Made by a program: the position numbers and the translations under genes. 27,500 nucleotides of DNA from Mesostigma viride. Its lineage: Eukaryota; Streptophyta; Mesostigmatophyceae; Mesostigmatales; Mesostigmataceae. Of the stretch, positions 12,301 to 20,327 are shown one piece after another. The notes beneath the pieces are model-generated. The model did not search any database, had not been told where the DNA came from, and was given only the letters and a program-made list of their open reading frames with translations. The stretch's first letter is position 1. Each line of letters opens with the position of its first letter. Where the stretch lies: assembly GCA_009746045.1 (NCBI GenBank), contig RPFO01002078.1, positions 7,501 to 35,000 on the forward strand. Reading direction: 5' to 3'.

Positions 12301-14498
12301 CAGGCAGCCAGGTAGTTTACAGGGAGGCCAGGTGCTAGAAGTGCCAACACCGCAAGCGAGTGGTTTTCGAATCCCACGCCGGCAAGCCATCTAAGAGTTC
12401 TTGTCATTGCAAGCTGCAACTGCTCTCACAGCCCTCTTCTTCTGCACACAGTCTGATGGGCGCTTATTCATGCTGTGTTGGTGGTGTTTCTAGCTCCTGT
12501 ACCCATAGAAATATCACTCGCCCTGTTACCAACGCAGCCTACCCTGGCCAAGCTCGAATCAATCTCTCCGTCGCTGGCTCCCTTTGTTTTTCTCTGCCTG
12601 CCTCTTTGTGGACCTACTCACACATGGACCTCCTGCTGTGGGCGTGTCGGCATGCGGTTGATGGTGAACGTCACCACCTAACGATGATGCTGCCTGCCGG
12701 AACCTGCGTCCTCGTGCACCTGGGTACAGCTGGGTGAGTCCATTGTCGGCAGAAGCTACGCCTACGCTAGGGGGATGGAGTTCTGCACCAGGGTTGAGGG
12801 AACTGCACCATTTTGCTTGTAGCGAAATGCTATCACCATCAAACAACACATGGGTAGTCACTTCGGCGTTGTAGTGCCCAATAATTCTTGCTAGAGTACA
12901 TACCTTGAACCATATTAGTCCTGCTATCAGCAACCCCGCTAAACGCCTCCTTGGCTGCAGAGGTTCACTGCTCACCACCATCACGCATCTTTGGGGTGGT
13001 TGGGTTTTATACTAGACGTTGCATGCAGGGCTACGAACCTAGTTGTGCATCCCAATGAGTACTATTTTTAACTAGTTGATTAGTTGACGGATGTGTGGAA
13101 CCCTTGCCGGTCACCACGTGGTAGGGGCTGGCCTACTGACACGCAGCTCAAGGAGCCAGCAGTCTCTGAAACACTGTGCTAAACTGTTTAGGGTGTGGCA
13201 AATGCACTCTACATAAGCCGTACAATCGCTTCAATCTGCAGGCTGCAAATGGTATGTTACCATGGTATGTTACCATTCGTCATGTGCACACATAAGGATG
13301 TGATCTAACTACACATAGCTAACTATAGGCAGCCGGGTGAGCGTGCTGGAGCCCTGATAGCCCTGATAGGACTACTGGATATGCTTCTAACAACAAGTCA
13401 ATGCCATGTCCATGGCCTACGCAATGGTATGGCTACTATGGCTACTATGGCATACTTCAGTTGACTTCATTTTTATTGTTAATAAACCTCTGCCCATTTG
13501 AGTGCCATGCATTATTGCTGCCACATGTGTGTGATGCTTCCTGCAGGCTTCTTCCAATTTCTTGCCATGCCTCTATTCGAGGCATGGGTGAAGGTGCGTA
13601 GCCTGCAACGTGCATGTCAATGCTCTTGAAGCCCTGCCATGCTGGCCATGGCCCTTGTTGTCGCACCCCCGATTATACTAGTCGTGACTCTGATGTTGCC
13701 TATCGATGTTTGCCTGTTGATGTCGCCTGTTAATGTTGCCTGTTGATGTTGGTGGTGGCGTGGCGATACCTTGGTACCCGCCCCTGTTTCGTCAGCCGTA
13801 AAAACCCTGAGGCCCCTGGAGAGGCCCTTTTATTCTCCCAAACCCGCCTAGGAGGCGGTGCCACATCTGCTTTGTGTCAGCCTGCTTTTTGTTTTACGGC
13901 ACCCACAGTTGGGGGGCCTGTACCCTGATGAAGAGAGAGTCCGCTGCGGCCTGCCCGCATGAGGCAGTGAGAGAAGCTAGGGCGCCCTCCCTCCTTCTCG
14001 TTGTGTATAAGGGGTTAAAGGTTCCTTAAAGGTTCCTTAAAGGTTCCTTAAAGGTTCCTTTATTGGTACCCACATGACGCTGTCACGTACCTTTGATCAG
14101 CCATCCGCCGTGAGCAAGTGAATGCGTTCGTGCCATGCGCGGGGGCATGTCATGGAGTACCATCATCGGCCATATCTCCTGACTATGTTGTTCTGTCATG
14201 GAGTACCATCATCGGCCATATCTCCTGACTATGTTGTTCTGTCATGGAGTACCATCATCGGCCATATCTCCTGACTATGTTGTTCTGTCATGGAGTACCA
14301 TCATCGGCCATATCTCCTGACTATGTTGTTCTGTCATGGAGTACCATCATCGGCCATATCTCCTGACTATGTTGTTCCGTGCTGGCTTGCGTTCATCCAA
14401 TGTTGTTGCAGGCGTTTCCCAAGACGGCCCCCCTCCTGTCCTACATGTCGTCAAACATTGAGCACTGGAAGCGAGAACTGCAGGGGGGCATTGTGTAA
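17..14498 (+). CDS. Receptor-type class I cyclic-nucleotide phosphodiesterase (Cache sensor + TM + PDEase), 5' end outside window
   Basis: Spliced gene, about 770 residues visible. Exons: 17-341, 1705-1962, 2922-3886, 6088-6248, 7438-7574, 8409-8602, 10271-10344, 11607-11684 (or -11680), 13547-13593, 14412-14498. All introns are GT-AG and phases agree at every junction except the eighth, which needs the 11684 donor. Seen: a Cache-like tail and one hydrophobic helix, a long disordered linker, then the PDE catalytic domain. Catalytic marks in order are YHNAAHITDV, the HDYKHPGVSND metal motif (HDxxHxGxxN), LENFHLAEAF, KVADIG (metal Asp), EWSHRVTEEFYKQG, SPFMDR, the SQ purine-binding Gln and FFQFLAMPLF. 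Family knowledge: class I PDEs hydrolyse cAMP and/or cGMP to 5'-NMP using two metal ions. Inference: a plasma- or ciliary-membrane receptor whose ligand sensor controls cyclic-nucleotide breakdown. Substrate preference cannot be read. All key metal ligands are present, so the enzyme is probably active. Confidence 0.88.
342..1704 (+). other. Intron, 1.36 kb, no recognisable content
   Basis: GTACGT donor and TCTTTGCAG acceptor. I see no tandem repeat, RNA gene or convincing ORF; the short ORFs on either strand have no protein-like pattern. Confidence 0.75.
1705..1962 (+). CDS. PDE gene exon: juxtamembrane linker helices
   Basis: Exactly 86 codons, phase 0 at both ends, bounded by TTTGCAG and GTATGC. 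It encodes an amphipathic, Leu/Gln-rich linker (TPLEKARTILKNLKPG, then TQAQLQQLQALITADDLHKPQF) of the kind found between the membrane helix and the catalytic domain in algal and protist PDEs. It probably forms the coiled coil that transmits the sensor signal. An ORF reading on into the G-rich tract downstream is intron read-through. Confidence 0.82.
2055..2434 (+). repeat. Polypurine (GGGGA)n-like tract in intron
   Basis: About 350 bases of almost pure G and A, mostly GGGGA and GGGGGA units, starting some 90 bases after the exon donor. It contains many runs of three or more G close together, so G-quadruplex or purine-triplex folding is plausible in DNA and in pre-mRNA. Long Gly/Arg/Glu ORFs on + and Pro/Ser/Leu ORFs on - across it are composition artefacts. 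Confidence 0.95.
2435..2921 (+). other. Rest of intron, no recognisable content
   Basis: Unique sequence between the polypurine tract and the acceptor TTCTACGCAG. It includes a short local duplication of a motif containing CACATGGAT near 2813-2838. Nothing else seen. Confidence 0.6.
2922..3886 (+). CDS. PDE gene exon: disordered regulatory linker and N-terminal part of catalytic domain
   Basis: 965 bases, the largest exon in the window. Phase 0 at the start; ends after two bases of a codon that the next exon's first G completes as Arg. The first ~250 residues are low-complexity (Ser, Gly, Pro, Ala, later Asn/Lys/Gly) and look disordered. They carry two basophilic-kinase consensus sites, RRQS at about 2967-2978 and RRGS at about 3524-3535. 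Within that segment TKSIRLTVQLLP is a more ordered stretch. The last ~65 residues (WWEFDTLALAEVAGDQLV to ENKLMNFLHHVSR) match the helical N-terminal subdomain of class I PDEs. Donor is GTGGGT. Confidence 0.85.
4352..4862 (+). repeat. Minisatellite, 51-bp unit x 10
   Basis: The landmark ATGACC recurs at 4361, 4412 and so on to 4820, exactly 51 bases apart, ten times. The copies look identical by eye. Each unit contains CCTAGGTACC, including a GGTACC palindrome. Stop codons exclude a peptide repeat through the array. Confidence 0.97.
5273..5411 (+). repeat. Minisatellite, 31-bp unit x about 4.4
   Basis: ATGCCCAG starts units at 5273, 5304, 5335, 5366 and a partial unit at 5397. One unit has a single A-to-G change (CTGTATAC instead of CTATATAC); the rest are the same. 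Confidence 0.95.
5455..5734 (+). repeat. Minisatellite, 56-bp unit x 5
   Basis: GATGAGTGT starts units at 5455, 5511, 5567, 5623 and 5679, each ending in ACGCGT. The first unit is the most diverged, the second is intermediate, and the last three are identical. This polarity suggests growth from the right-hand side. Each unit contains CCATATAAG. Confidence 0.96.
6088..6248 (+). CDS. PDE gene exon: catalytic histidines and first metal motif
   Basis: Starts after TATTTACAG and ends before GTAGGC. It encodes about 53 residues beginning GMQSHPYHNAAHITDV and ending LVHDYKHPG. It supplies the proton-donor His of the YHN motif, the next metal-binding His and the HD of the metal site. An upstream donor phase of 2 and the first base here give Arg; the last base starts the Gly codon finished by the next exon. 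Confidence 0.93.
6259..6510 (+). repeat. Degenerate AT-rich tandem repeat, about 25 bp x 9
   Basis: Units built around ATCCAAGAACTAGGGTATGT recur every 24-27 bases, with many single changes and one internal expansion near 6385. It begins about 10 bases after the exon donor. It is much more diverged than the other arrays here, so probably older. Confidence 0.9.
6511..7437 (+). other. Rest of intron; possible retroelement 3' tail at 7018-7081
   Basis: Mostly unique sequence. At 7018-7081 a stretch (GGAATATATGCTACATG, then CTCCCAAGGGA, then TTATAATGTAATTTAATTTAATTTAAT) resembles 17157-17214 and ends in a short (TTTAA)n tract. This may be a 5'-truncated retroelement end. Acceptor is TGCGACAG. 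Confidence 0.45.
7438..7574 (+). CDS. PDE gene exon: HDxxHxGxxN completion and LENxH helix
   Basis: Starts after GCGACAG and ends before GTGCGA. It encodes GVSNDFLSRTREDLATLYND, then SPLENFHLAEAFHLL and NEHCNFLE. This completes the metal-binding signature begun in the previous exon. The usual LENHH is LENFH here; the second His, the more conserved one, is kept. Phase is 2 bases at entry and 0 at exit. Confidence 0.93.
7575..8408 (+). other. Intron with two small direct duplications
   Basis: Two copies of a 34-bp unit (ACATGTAGGACGGCGTGGGG, plus 14 more bases) lie at about 7585-7652. Two copies of a ~33-bp unit containing TCGAACATGTCATCAACA lie at about 7884-7953. No gene seen. Acceptor is ACCATGCAG. 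Confidence 0.65.
8409..8602 (+). CDS. PDE gene exon: central catalytic helices and metal Asp
   Basis: Bounded by CCATGCAG and GTGAGC. It encodes about 64 residues from VLREEDFVDLRHTVIDMVLATDL to LLLQLSLKVADIG. The ATDL motif and the KVADIG Asp (fourth metal ligand) are conserved features of class I PDEs. Phase 0 in, 2 bases out; the next exon supplies the third base of Gly. Confidence 0.94.
8603..10270 (+). other. Intron, 1.67 kb, with a diverged ~58-bp triplicate
   Basis: About three diverged copies of a ~58-bp sequence containing GATTAGT and GTGCCTATC lie at roughly 9376-9535. A 19-bp duplication (TAACTTGAGGCCGCGAAA) is at about 10063-10098. No protein-like ORF. Acceptor is GCATGTGCAG. Confidence 0.65.
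10271..10344 (+). CDS. PDE gene exon: EWS/EEFYKQG segment
   Basis: 74-base exon between GTGCAG and GTAAGG, below the usual ORF-length cut-off in its own right. It encodes HSSKPLAAHVEWSHRVTEEF then YKQG. This matches the conserved helix after the metal Asp that leads to the Gly-Asp pair. The last base G joins AC of the next exon to give that Asp. Confidence 0.92.
10796..10967 (+). repeat. 86-bp direct duplication with internal half-repeats
   Basis: CCAGCACAGGCATGGCATTA starts at 10796 and again at 10882. Inside each copy AGGCATGGCATTACT occurs twice about 34 bases apart, so this is a two-level repeat. Both copies look nearly identical. Confidence 0.93.
11336..11515 (+). repeat. Octanucleotide satellite (ACAAGCAC)n
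   Basis: About 20 units of 8 bases, interrupted by GCACAATT variants at both ends of the block. It yields His/Lys/Thr repeats on + and Cys/Leu/Val repeats on -, all composition artefacts in an intron. Confidence 0.95.
11607..11684 (+). CDS. PDE gene exon: SPFMDR segment and purine-binding Gln
   Basis: Starts after TTTGCATGCAG. It encodes DLERAAKLVVSPFMDRLNNN and VPRSQ, the conserved stretch up to the invariant Gln that binds the nucleotide base. There are two possible donors, GTGCGT at 11681 and GTGGCT at 11685. Only the second keeps the frame into the next exon, giving Val-Arg where most PDEs have a hydrophobic residue plus Gly. The end is therefore uncertain by 4 bases. Confidence 0.88.
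11685..13546 (+). other. Intron, 1.86 kb
   Basis: Contains the 21-bp array at 11922-12098. The rest, including 12100-13546, is unique. A - strand ORF at 12559-12984 has no protein-like pattern. Acceptor is CTTCCTGCAG. Confidence 0.7.
11922..12098 (+). repeat. 21-bp tandem repeat x about 8, with a 42-bp higher order
   Basis: GTGGCTCACTCCTAT or a close variant recurs every 21 bases from 11922 to 12090. The last six bases of the unit alternate between GTCAGC and CTACGC, so the homogenised unit is a 42-bp dimer. Because 21 is divisible by three, all three + frames stay open with 7-residue peptide repeats. It lies inside an intron. Confidence 0.94.
13547..13593 (+). CDS. PDE gene micro-exon: base-clamp Phe segment
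   Basis: 47 bases between TTCCTGCAG and GTGCGT. It encodes FFQFLAMPLFEAWVK after one shared codon. This corresponds to the conserved stretch following the purine-binding Gln, with the Phe that stacks on the nucleotide base. Found only by matching the family pattern and checking splice phase. Confidence 0.88.
13594..14411 (+). other. Last intron with two tandem arrays
   Basis: Holds four or five copies of a 12-bp unit (AAAGGTTCCTT plus one base) at 14017-14061, the 46-bp array at 14149-14378, and loose GATGTTGCCTGTT repeats near 13690-13750. Acceptor is TGTTGTTGCAG. Confidence 0.8.
14149..14378 (+). repeat. Minisatellite, 46-bp unit x 5
   Basis: GTCATGGAGTACCATCATCG starts units at 14149, 14195, 14241, 14287 and 14333, identical by eye except at the last junction. 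The array ends 33 bases before the last exon, so it contains or abuts the branch point region. Confidence 0.97.
14412..14498 (+). CDS. PDE gene terminal exon and stop
   Basis: Starts after TTGTTGCAG in phase 0. It encodes AFPKTAPLLSYMSSNIEHWK then RELQGGIV and TAA. The final helix with a conserved Trp is usual for the end of a class I PDE domain. The protein stops right after the catalytic domain, with no C-terminal extension. Confidence 0.92.
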   Translation, partial: AFPKTAPLLSYMSSNIEHWKRELQGGIV

Positions 14499-14650
14499 CT
14501 TAATTATTTAGTCTCGTGTCGCCGTTGGGGGACCACGGAGCACCGAATTCCCCAATTTTCGGTGCAAGTGGCGCATGCGATGTTGCCACCTGCTCGTGGC
14601 AGCCAGGCGGTGCATTGTGTAACAATAGGGTTCATTCTTGAAGAATGTAA
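14494..14650 (+). terminator. Candidate poly(A) signals of the PDE gene (TGTAA)
   Basis: TGTAA, the usual poly(A) signal of volvocalean algae, occurs overlapping the stop codon (14494) and again at 14618 and 14646. The latter two would give a 3' UTR of about 130-170 bases. A further TGTAA lies near 14961. Which one is used cannot be told from sequence. Confidence 0.5.
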
Positions 14651-15441
14651 CAAGCTAGTGTATTAGACCATTACATGTCAGTACGTGACAAGGCGGGCAT
14701 GCCGGGTGACTCCTTGCCACCTTAGTATTGGTCTAGGGAAAGGTGCTGTGATTTTTCCGTGGTCAATACTTGAAGTGCTGCTTTGTTCTGCGCCGTCTCG
14801 ACTCGTTGGTGTACTATACCACACCGGGGCGGATGAATCTGATTGGCCCGGGGGACTAATCATTGTTAATTAGTGCTGTGTGACAGTCACGTTAGCTAGT
14901 CAGCCTGTTTGGAAAGAAAAGTGTGGTCAGGCTGTGGCATGAAGACTGTGATTTTACTGTGTGTAACAATAAATTCTGACAACGTTACGTCCAAACGGAA
15001 AAGAGCTTGAAGTTCCAAGTTACTGAGTTAATCATAGGGGGGGTCCGAAACATAAATATCAGACACTAGCGCTGAAAATTTCCAGAAGTTGGCCACTGGA
15101 CCCTACCTACCTAGCTTTCGGGCGCTTTACAGAGCAAAACCCTGTGAAGCCAGTAGTTCTGGGGGTAGAGATAGGGAGCAAAATGAACAGCTCCGTGAGC
15201 TCTACCGTATGAGCTATTGGTGTATCCTCCCTATGAATGACGAAGCCACGAAGCCGGCCACGAGCCATGAGGTAGCCATGGCTGACGGCGGAGCTCATAA
15301 CTTTCACGTTTGAGCCCCGAATTCAGCTGTGAATATCACTATCGCTTCATCTTTCTAAGACGCACATGCTGATATAATTATCCGAATCTATTACGCAATA
15401 TATGACGAGCAAACGCTCCTCGACGCAACGCAGTTTAGCGG
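14651..15441. other. Intergenic stretch, nothing recognised
   Basis: Unique sequence of moderate GC. Short ORFs on both strands (for example 15089-15313 +) have no family pattern. No repeats or RNA genes seen. Confidence 0.6.
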
Positions 15442-16763
15442 ATGCGCTCGGCCATGACTGAAATACGTCTGCAGCTCAGGCTGCAGCTTCGCCCTCAGGT
15501 CCGGCAGGCAGCGGTGACACAAGTCGCGTACTGGTGGTCGATCGCCCCGAACCCTCCCGGGCTCACTGCCTCGCCATCGGCATCGCCTGACCCTAAACGC
15601 ACCCGCTCAGCCGACAAAACAGGAGGGTCTTCACGCCCCTCAGAACCGCGCTTTCGGCCACAACTTTCCAGGTCGATGATCACGACTGGACCAACATGTC
15701 TCCGGCTGATGCTCTGCACTGCATCTTCTTCCGGGGGACTACGCCTCGCTTTACGACCTGTGCCTCCATCTCCACGACATCAATCGTCTCATCTGCACCG
15801 ACGGTGCCCAACCGCTGGACCAACATCAGCATGCTGTTCGGGTGCCCCCGCCCCCAACTCCAGCATGCCATCCTCAACTCCCTTCTCCAGCGCTCTGACG
15901 GCGAGATCTGGGCTCCTTCCATCTCCGCCCCCACACTCCGTTCCATCCTTGCGGAAGCCTTTCAGCAGCACGTGATCCCGGCCTTGCCGCCGATGTGGCA
16001 GCAATGGGTGGCACGCTGGCTACTGAACTTCCTCACCTTTCCACCACCGCCGCCTCCACCTCCACTGCCATTTCCGCCTCCACTGCCGACATCAAAGCCC
16101 AGCTCCTCGACCTCGACCAACGCCTTCAAGCCACCGCCACCGCCCTTGAGTGTATGCATGACACCGCCGGCCTTGAGCACCGCCCAGGCGGTGAAGGACA
16201 TCGCTGCCCAGCCGGCACCTGCTGGCCCGGCCGGTGATGCTCCCTCCACCTGGGCGGACACACCACCTCCACCACCTCCACCATCGCGGCACAACTCAAG
16301 CAACAAGCCCTCGACCTTCGCGAGGAGGCCGACCTCGCCCAGCGCAGCCACAATGTCATCGTCAAGCACTTCGACCAGCCGGCAGGTGAGACCTCCACGA
16401 GCCTTCTCACGGCATTTAAGCGCGACATTCTTGCCCCCATGCAACTCACTGGTGAGCTGCGGATGTCGGCTGTCCGCCTCCCCCGCGCGCGGCCGGGGTA
16501 AGGCTGGCCCGGCACCCGTGCTCCTCACCTTTAAGTACATGGCGGACAAGCTGGCGTTCCTTAAATGCCGCAAGAAGCTCTCGGAGACTCGCTTCACGCT
16601 GGACAACGACTTGACCCTGGCCCAGCAACAGCGGCGACGCGAGCTATGGCCGACCTACCTTCAGCTCCGGCAGAGCGCAGGGGGGAAGCCGGTATACTGG
16701 AGGGGGGCGGTCATCCACGTTGACCACAAGCCCTGGCAGGCACCTCCTGCCACCTCAGACTAG
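15442..16763 (+). pseudogene. L1-type LINE ORF1p-like gene remnant (copy 1)
   Basis: The coding signal moves between frames. One frame gives the Ala/Pro-rich start, and a second gives a coiled-coil-like helix at about 15995-16145 (DIKAQLLDLDQRLQATATAL). The same frame from about 16240 gives an RRM-like part (HNVIVKHFDQPAGET ... KRDILAPMQL ... AVRLPR). A frame change near 16499 then leads to the C-terminal domain APVLLTFKYMADKLAFLKCR with FTLDNDLTLAQQQRRRELWP and VYWRG. This order and these motifs match the RRM plus CTD of L1 ORF1 RNA-binding proteins (Transposase_22 family). In-frame stops at about 15896 (TGA) and 16499 (TAA) mark it as decayed. The 355-residue ORF from 15696 to 16763 is an ORF in one frame, but only its last ~85 residues look like the true product. 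No ORF2 (endonuclease/RT) follows. Confidence 0.72.
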
Positions 16764-17215
16764 GGAATATATAGCAGTAGTGTAGATTAGTCAGGCTTAG
16801 CCTAGCATGTGGCCCACGCGCATGTGCGCCCATAATGGCCCCCATGGATGATGCCTTCAGAATTAATTAGCCACGCCATGCCTATAATGGGACCTCCCAT
16901 GGATGTTGCATTAAGAATTTAGCCATGCTATGCCTATGCAGAGAGATGCTCTCTGTTGAGAAGCCATGCCCTAGCTCTTGTATATAGCCATGATGATCTT
17001 CCTCCCCTGTGCCGGGATCCCCTTAGTTGGGTTGAACCCGAGACAGCATGGTGGTGCCGGTGCCCTTGAGTCACCTATAGAGCAAGTGCATGTTGCTTAC
17101 ACTCCACTCTTGCAGGAAGTAGCCCAGAATGTATTCAAAGCCATATGCCCCTTCTCCGGGATATGTGCTACATGTACTCCCAACGGACGTACTTATGTTT
17201 CTAATTGATTGATGG
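16764..17215 (+). mobile_element. Probable 3' UTR of the LINE remnant, with ~52-bp duplication
   Basis: Non-coding sequence directly after the ORF1 stop. Two diverged copies of a ~52-bp unit (core CCCATGGATG) lie at 16831-16882 and 16883-16939. The end GGGATATGTGCTACATGTAC followed by CTAATTGATTGATGGATGGA resembles 7018-7081 and finishes in tetranucleotide repeats, as non-LTR element tails often do. The absence of ORF2 means an internal deletion or a non-autonomous form. Confidence 0.4.
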
Positions 17216-18048
17216 ATGGATCGAGGTGAGAGAAGCTGCGAAACCTAACTAAGCTAACAATAAGCGGTTCGGTTCGGTTCGGTTCTAATATAGAAATCCT
17301 AACTACTCAGCAAAGCGCACCCCTTAACCTCCGGGGGGCGGGGGGGGGGGCTTGCCCACAGGGGCTGGCGTGTGGGCCTTGGCAACATTTGGTCAGCCAC
17401 CTCTTAGCTTGAGGGGCATGCTCCTGTTTTATCCCCACGGGCCCCGCGGCCCATTGCTAGAACATGCGGGGTAGAAATAGTCCGCAGGTGGAGGTTATTG
17501 CCCCTGAGGATAGCCACTACACTACCGCCTCGTCTGCCATTACAGTAGAGGACAGCTCAGACATGTACAAGGATTATATCCCGGCCCCTCTAGTGACTAT
17601 ATGGTTGCATGGGCATGATCGTGCATATGACATTTGTAACTTTCGTGTAATTATTTTCTAATGAGATTAGCTCCGTGGCATGCCCATGCGCACGACACGC
17701 AAGTACTTACTTACTAGCTTCTCTCACTGCCGCGAGTGGGCAGGCCACAGAGCGCTCTCTCCGCAGCATGGTGGCGGGGTGCAACACTAGCTGTGGGTGC
17801 AATATACAGCCATGCAGTACCCTAGGTAGGCTGGCACATAGCTTATGCTGTAAAGAGGTGAGGTGGGCTAAAGATGTCGGCTAAGTCGCAGACGGATGGC
17901 CACAAGGAGCCAGAGCTAATCTATAGCAAAGTCAGATAACCAGCTGAGCTAATATGTGCTATTGCGTCATTATATGCTAATCATTCCGAGTCCTGTAGTG
18001 TCTAAGCTTTCCCGATATTATCGATTGCCCCCAACTAGCTTGAATGCT
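17216..18048. other. Intergenic, with a short (GGTTC)n run, a G run and a repeat-element end
   Basis: GGTTC repeats near 17264-17285 and a run of G at about 17334-17350. A conserved element end at 17657-17713 (listed separately) is the only structured piece. No gene supported. Confidence 0.5.
17657..17713 (+). mobile_element. Repeat-family 3' end with short (ACTT)n tail, copy A
   Basis: TCTAATGAGA, a spacer, then GCATGCCCATGCGCACGACA and ACTTACTTACT. The same arrangement occurs at 19417-19492. Two unlinked copies sharing a core and ending in the same tetranucleotide suggest the 3' terminus of a LINE or SINE. The full element boundaries are not visible. Confidence 0.55.
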
Positions 18049-18510
18049 CTATCCCGGGGGAGCCCGGGGGCGCTTCCACAGTTTGTTGTTGACATAGAGG
18101 TCCCCGCCCCGCCAGTACACGTGGGGCTTCTCGGGGCTGGTCTTGTGGAGGATGTAGTCGGGCCACTGATCGCGGCGCTGCTGCTGCTGGGCCGGCGTCA
18201 GGTCGTTGTCAAAACACCGGGGGGAGTTTGCCAGCTTCTTGTGGCGAGAGAGGAACCGGGCTCAGGGTGTCGCCAAAGGTGAGGAGCACTGGCGAGGGGG
18301 CCTTGTCCCGTGAATGGGGCAGGCGGTGGGCACCCTGCAGTGTCGCTCCTTGCAGCTCCATGCGCGCCAAGAGCTGGCCCCTGAGCTCGCAGAGAAGAGT
18401 CTGGGGTCTCCCCCGGCTGCATCATTGAAGCGCCTGAGGATGACCCAACAGCGGCGGCAGTCGCGGTCAGCGGCCTCGCGGCGCTTGTCTTCCAGCTCCC
18501 CAACGCATAG
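18049..18510 (-). pseudogene. L1-type LINE ORF1p-like gene remnant (copy 2)
   Basis: Reading the - strand from about 18510 down to the TAG at 18051-18049, three frame segments line up with copy 1. They are KRREAADRDCRRCWVILRRF, then LLCELRGQLLARMELQG followed by KAPSPVLLTF, then RHKKLANSPRCFDNDLTPAQ with QQQRRDQWPDYI and VYWRG. Shared features with copy 1 are the (A/S)PVLLTF strand, RKKL or HKKL, DNDLT-x-AQQQ-x-RR-x-x-WP and VYWRG. It is diverged from copy 1 by far more than recent duplicates would be. At least two frameshifts separate the segments. No ORF2 is seen next to it. Confidence 0.72.
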
Positions 18511-18835
18511 TCAGTGGTATACTTGAATCGGGTGCCCAATAATTGCCCCCATTCCCCACCAAAGCATTCACAGAACCGATCTTGCTCCAATCACGTTTTC
18601 CCAGCACACTCATGCTCGTATTAAGCGCTTTGACTGCTTGCAGCAAGTACCGATCCAAACAGGATCTCAATGCCCTACTAGTTTCTCAAGTCTCTGGTCG
18701 CTTGTTTACCAGGACCTGTTCGGCCAGTGCAAACGAAGGTCGGATGTCCACTGGGACCTCCGAACCCAGGGAGTGCAGCCGAGCCTTCATCTCTGGAATG
18801 ATGATCCCGTGGCTGGCCGGTAGGGCATAGGGTTG
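18511..18835 (-). pseudogene. Possible coding remnant, unrecognised
   Basis: The - strand gives protein-like segments: EMKARLHSLGSEVPVDIRPS with FALAEQVLVNKRPET before a stop, then SCLDRYLLQAVKALNTSMSV with LGKRDWSKIGSVNALVG. It sits directly upstream of LINE ORF1 copy 2 on the same strand and could be its N-terminal part or another element's gag. I do not recognise the family. Confidence 0.25.
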
Positions 18836-19416
18836 GGCGCACCGGATGCAGCACAAAGATCACAGCATGGACAGATTAGGTTAAGTGAGAGGCAAGCTAA
18901 CTGAGCGCCATGCTGTGGGGTGTGGGGTGTGGCATACCGTGCAAAACCATACACCGCCTGACCTCATGCATGATAGTGCCACAGCTGATGGTGGCACCGG
19001 TCAGCTGCAATAAAGAAGACCGCATTTGAGCCTGTCTTGCCAACATTCTATTCGAGATGAGGCTTTGCATATGAGGGACCACATGCCTAGATTACAGATT
19101 TGTCGAAGGACTGCATGTATGGTGCTGCCGCCGTGAAACCTCCCTAAGGTCATGGAAGAGAGCAGCCTAGCAGGAGCCAACGCTGGCCCCATGCATGCTA
19201 TGCTTAGCTCAACCTCATACACTACAGCATCAATACGAAGGAACAGACAGAGCACTGAGGGGGAACACGAGCGCTACCCCCTACCGGCATTACTCCAACA
19301 GCACAAGCAGTCTCTTTGTTACCGCTACCCTTGACCCCTGGTATCCGATACACACTAGCCTCGTGCAGACGACCCGTTGTTAACACCTTTGTGGAAATAG
19401 GAGTATAGTAGTAATC
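18836..19416. other. Intergenic, nothing recognised
   Basis: Unique sequence; short ORFs only and no family patterns. Confidence 0.5.
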
Positions 19417-19472
19417 TCCTAATGAGAGCAGCGTCGTTCTCTGTAGCATGCCCATGCGCACGACACACAAGC

Positions 19473-19492
<20 letters not shown>
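19417..19492 (+). mobile_element. Repeat-family 3' end with (ACTT)n tail, copy B
   Basis: Shares TCCTAATGAGA and GCATGCCCATGCGCACGACA, then ACTT repeats, with 17657-17713. Here the tail has five ACTT units and runs without a break into the large tetranucleotide array. Confidence 0.6.

Positions 19493-20327
<835 letters not shown>

Noticed and set aside
12355-12390. tRNA T-arm-like sequence (GGTTTTCGAATCCCACG)
   Set aside because: The stem is imperfect and no matching acceptor 5' strand, D-arm or anticodon arm is found upstream; at most a tRNA-derived relic.
12559-12984. 141-codon ORF on the - strand
   Set aside because: Within a PDE intron, no recognisable domain, biased composition only.
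15696-16763. A single intact 355-residue proline-rich protein
   Set aside because: Protein-like signal moves between frames within it; only the C-terminal ~85 residues match L1 ORF1p, so it is better read as a frame-broken remnant.
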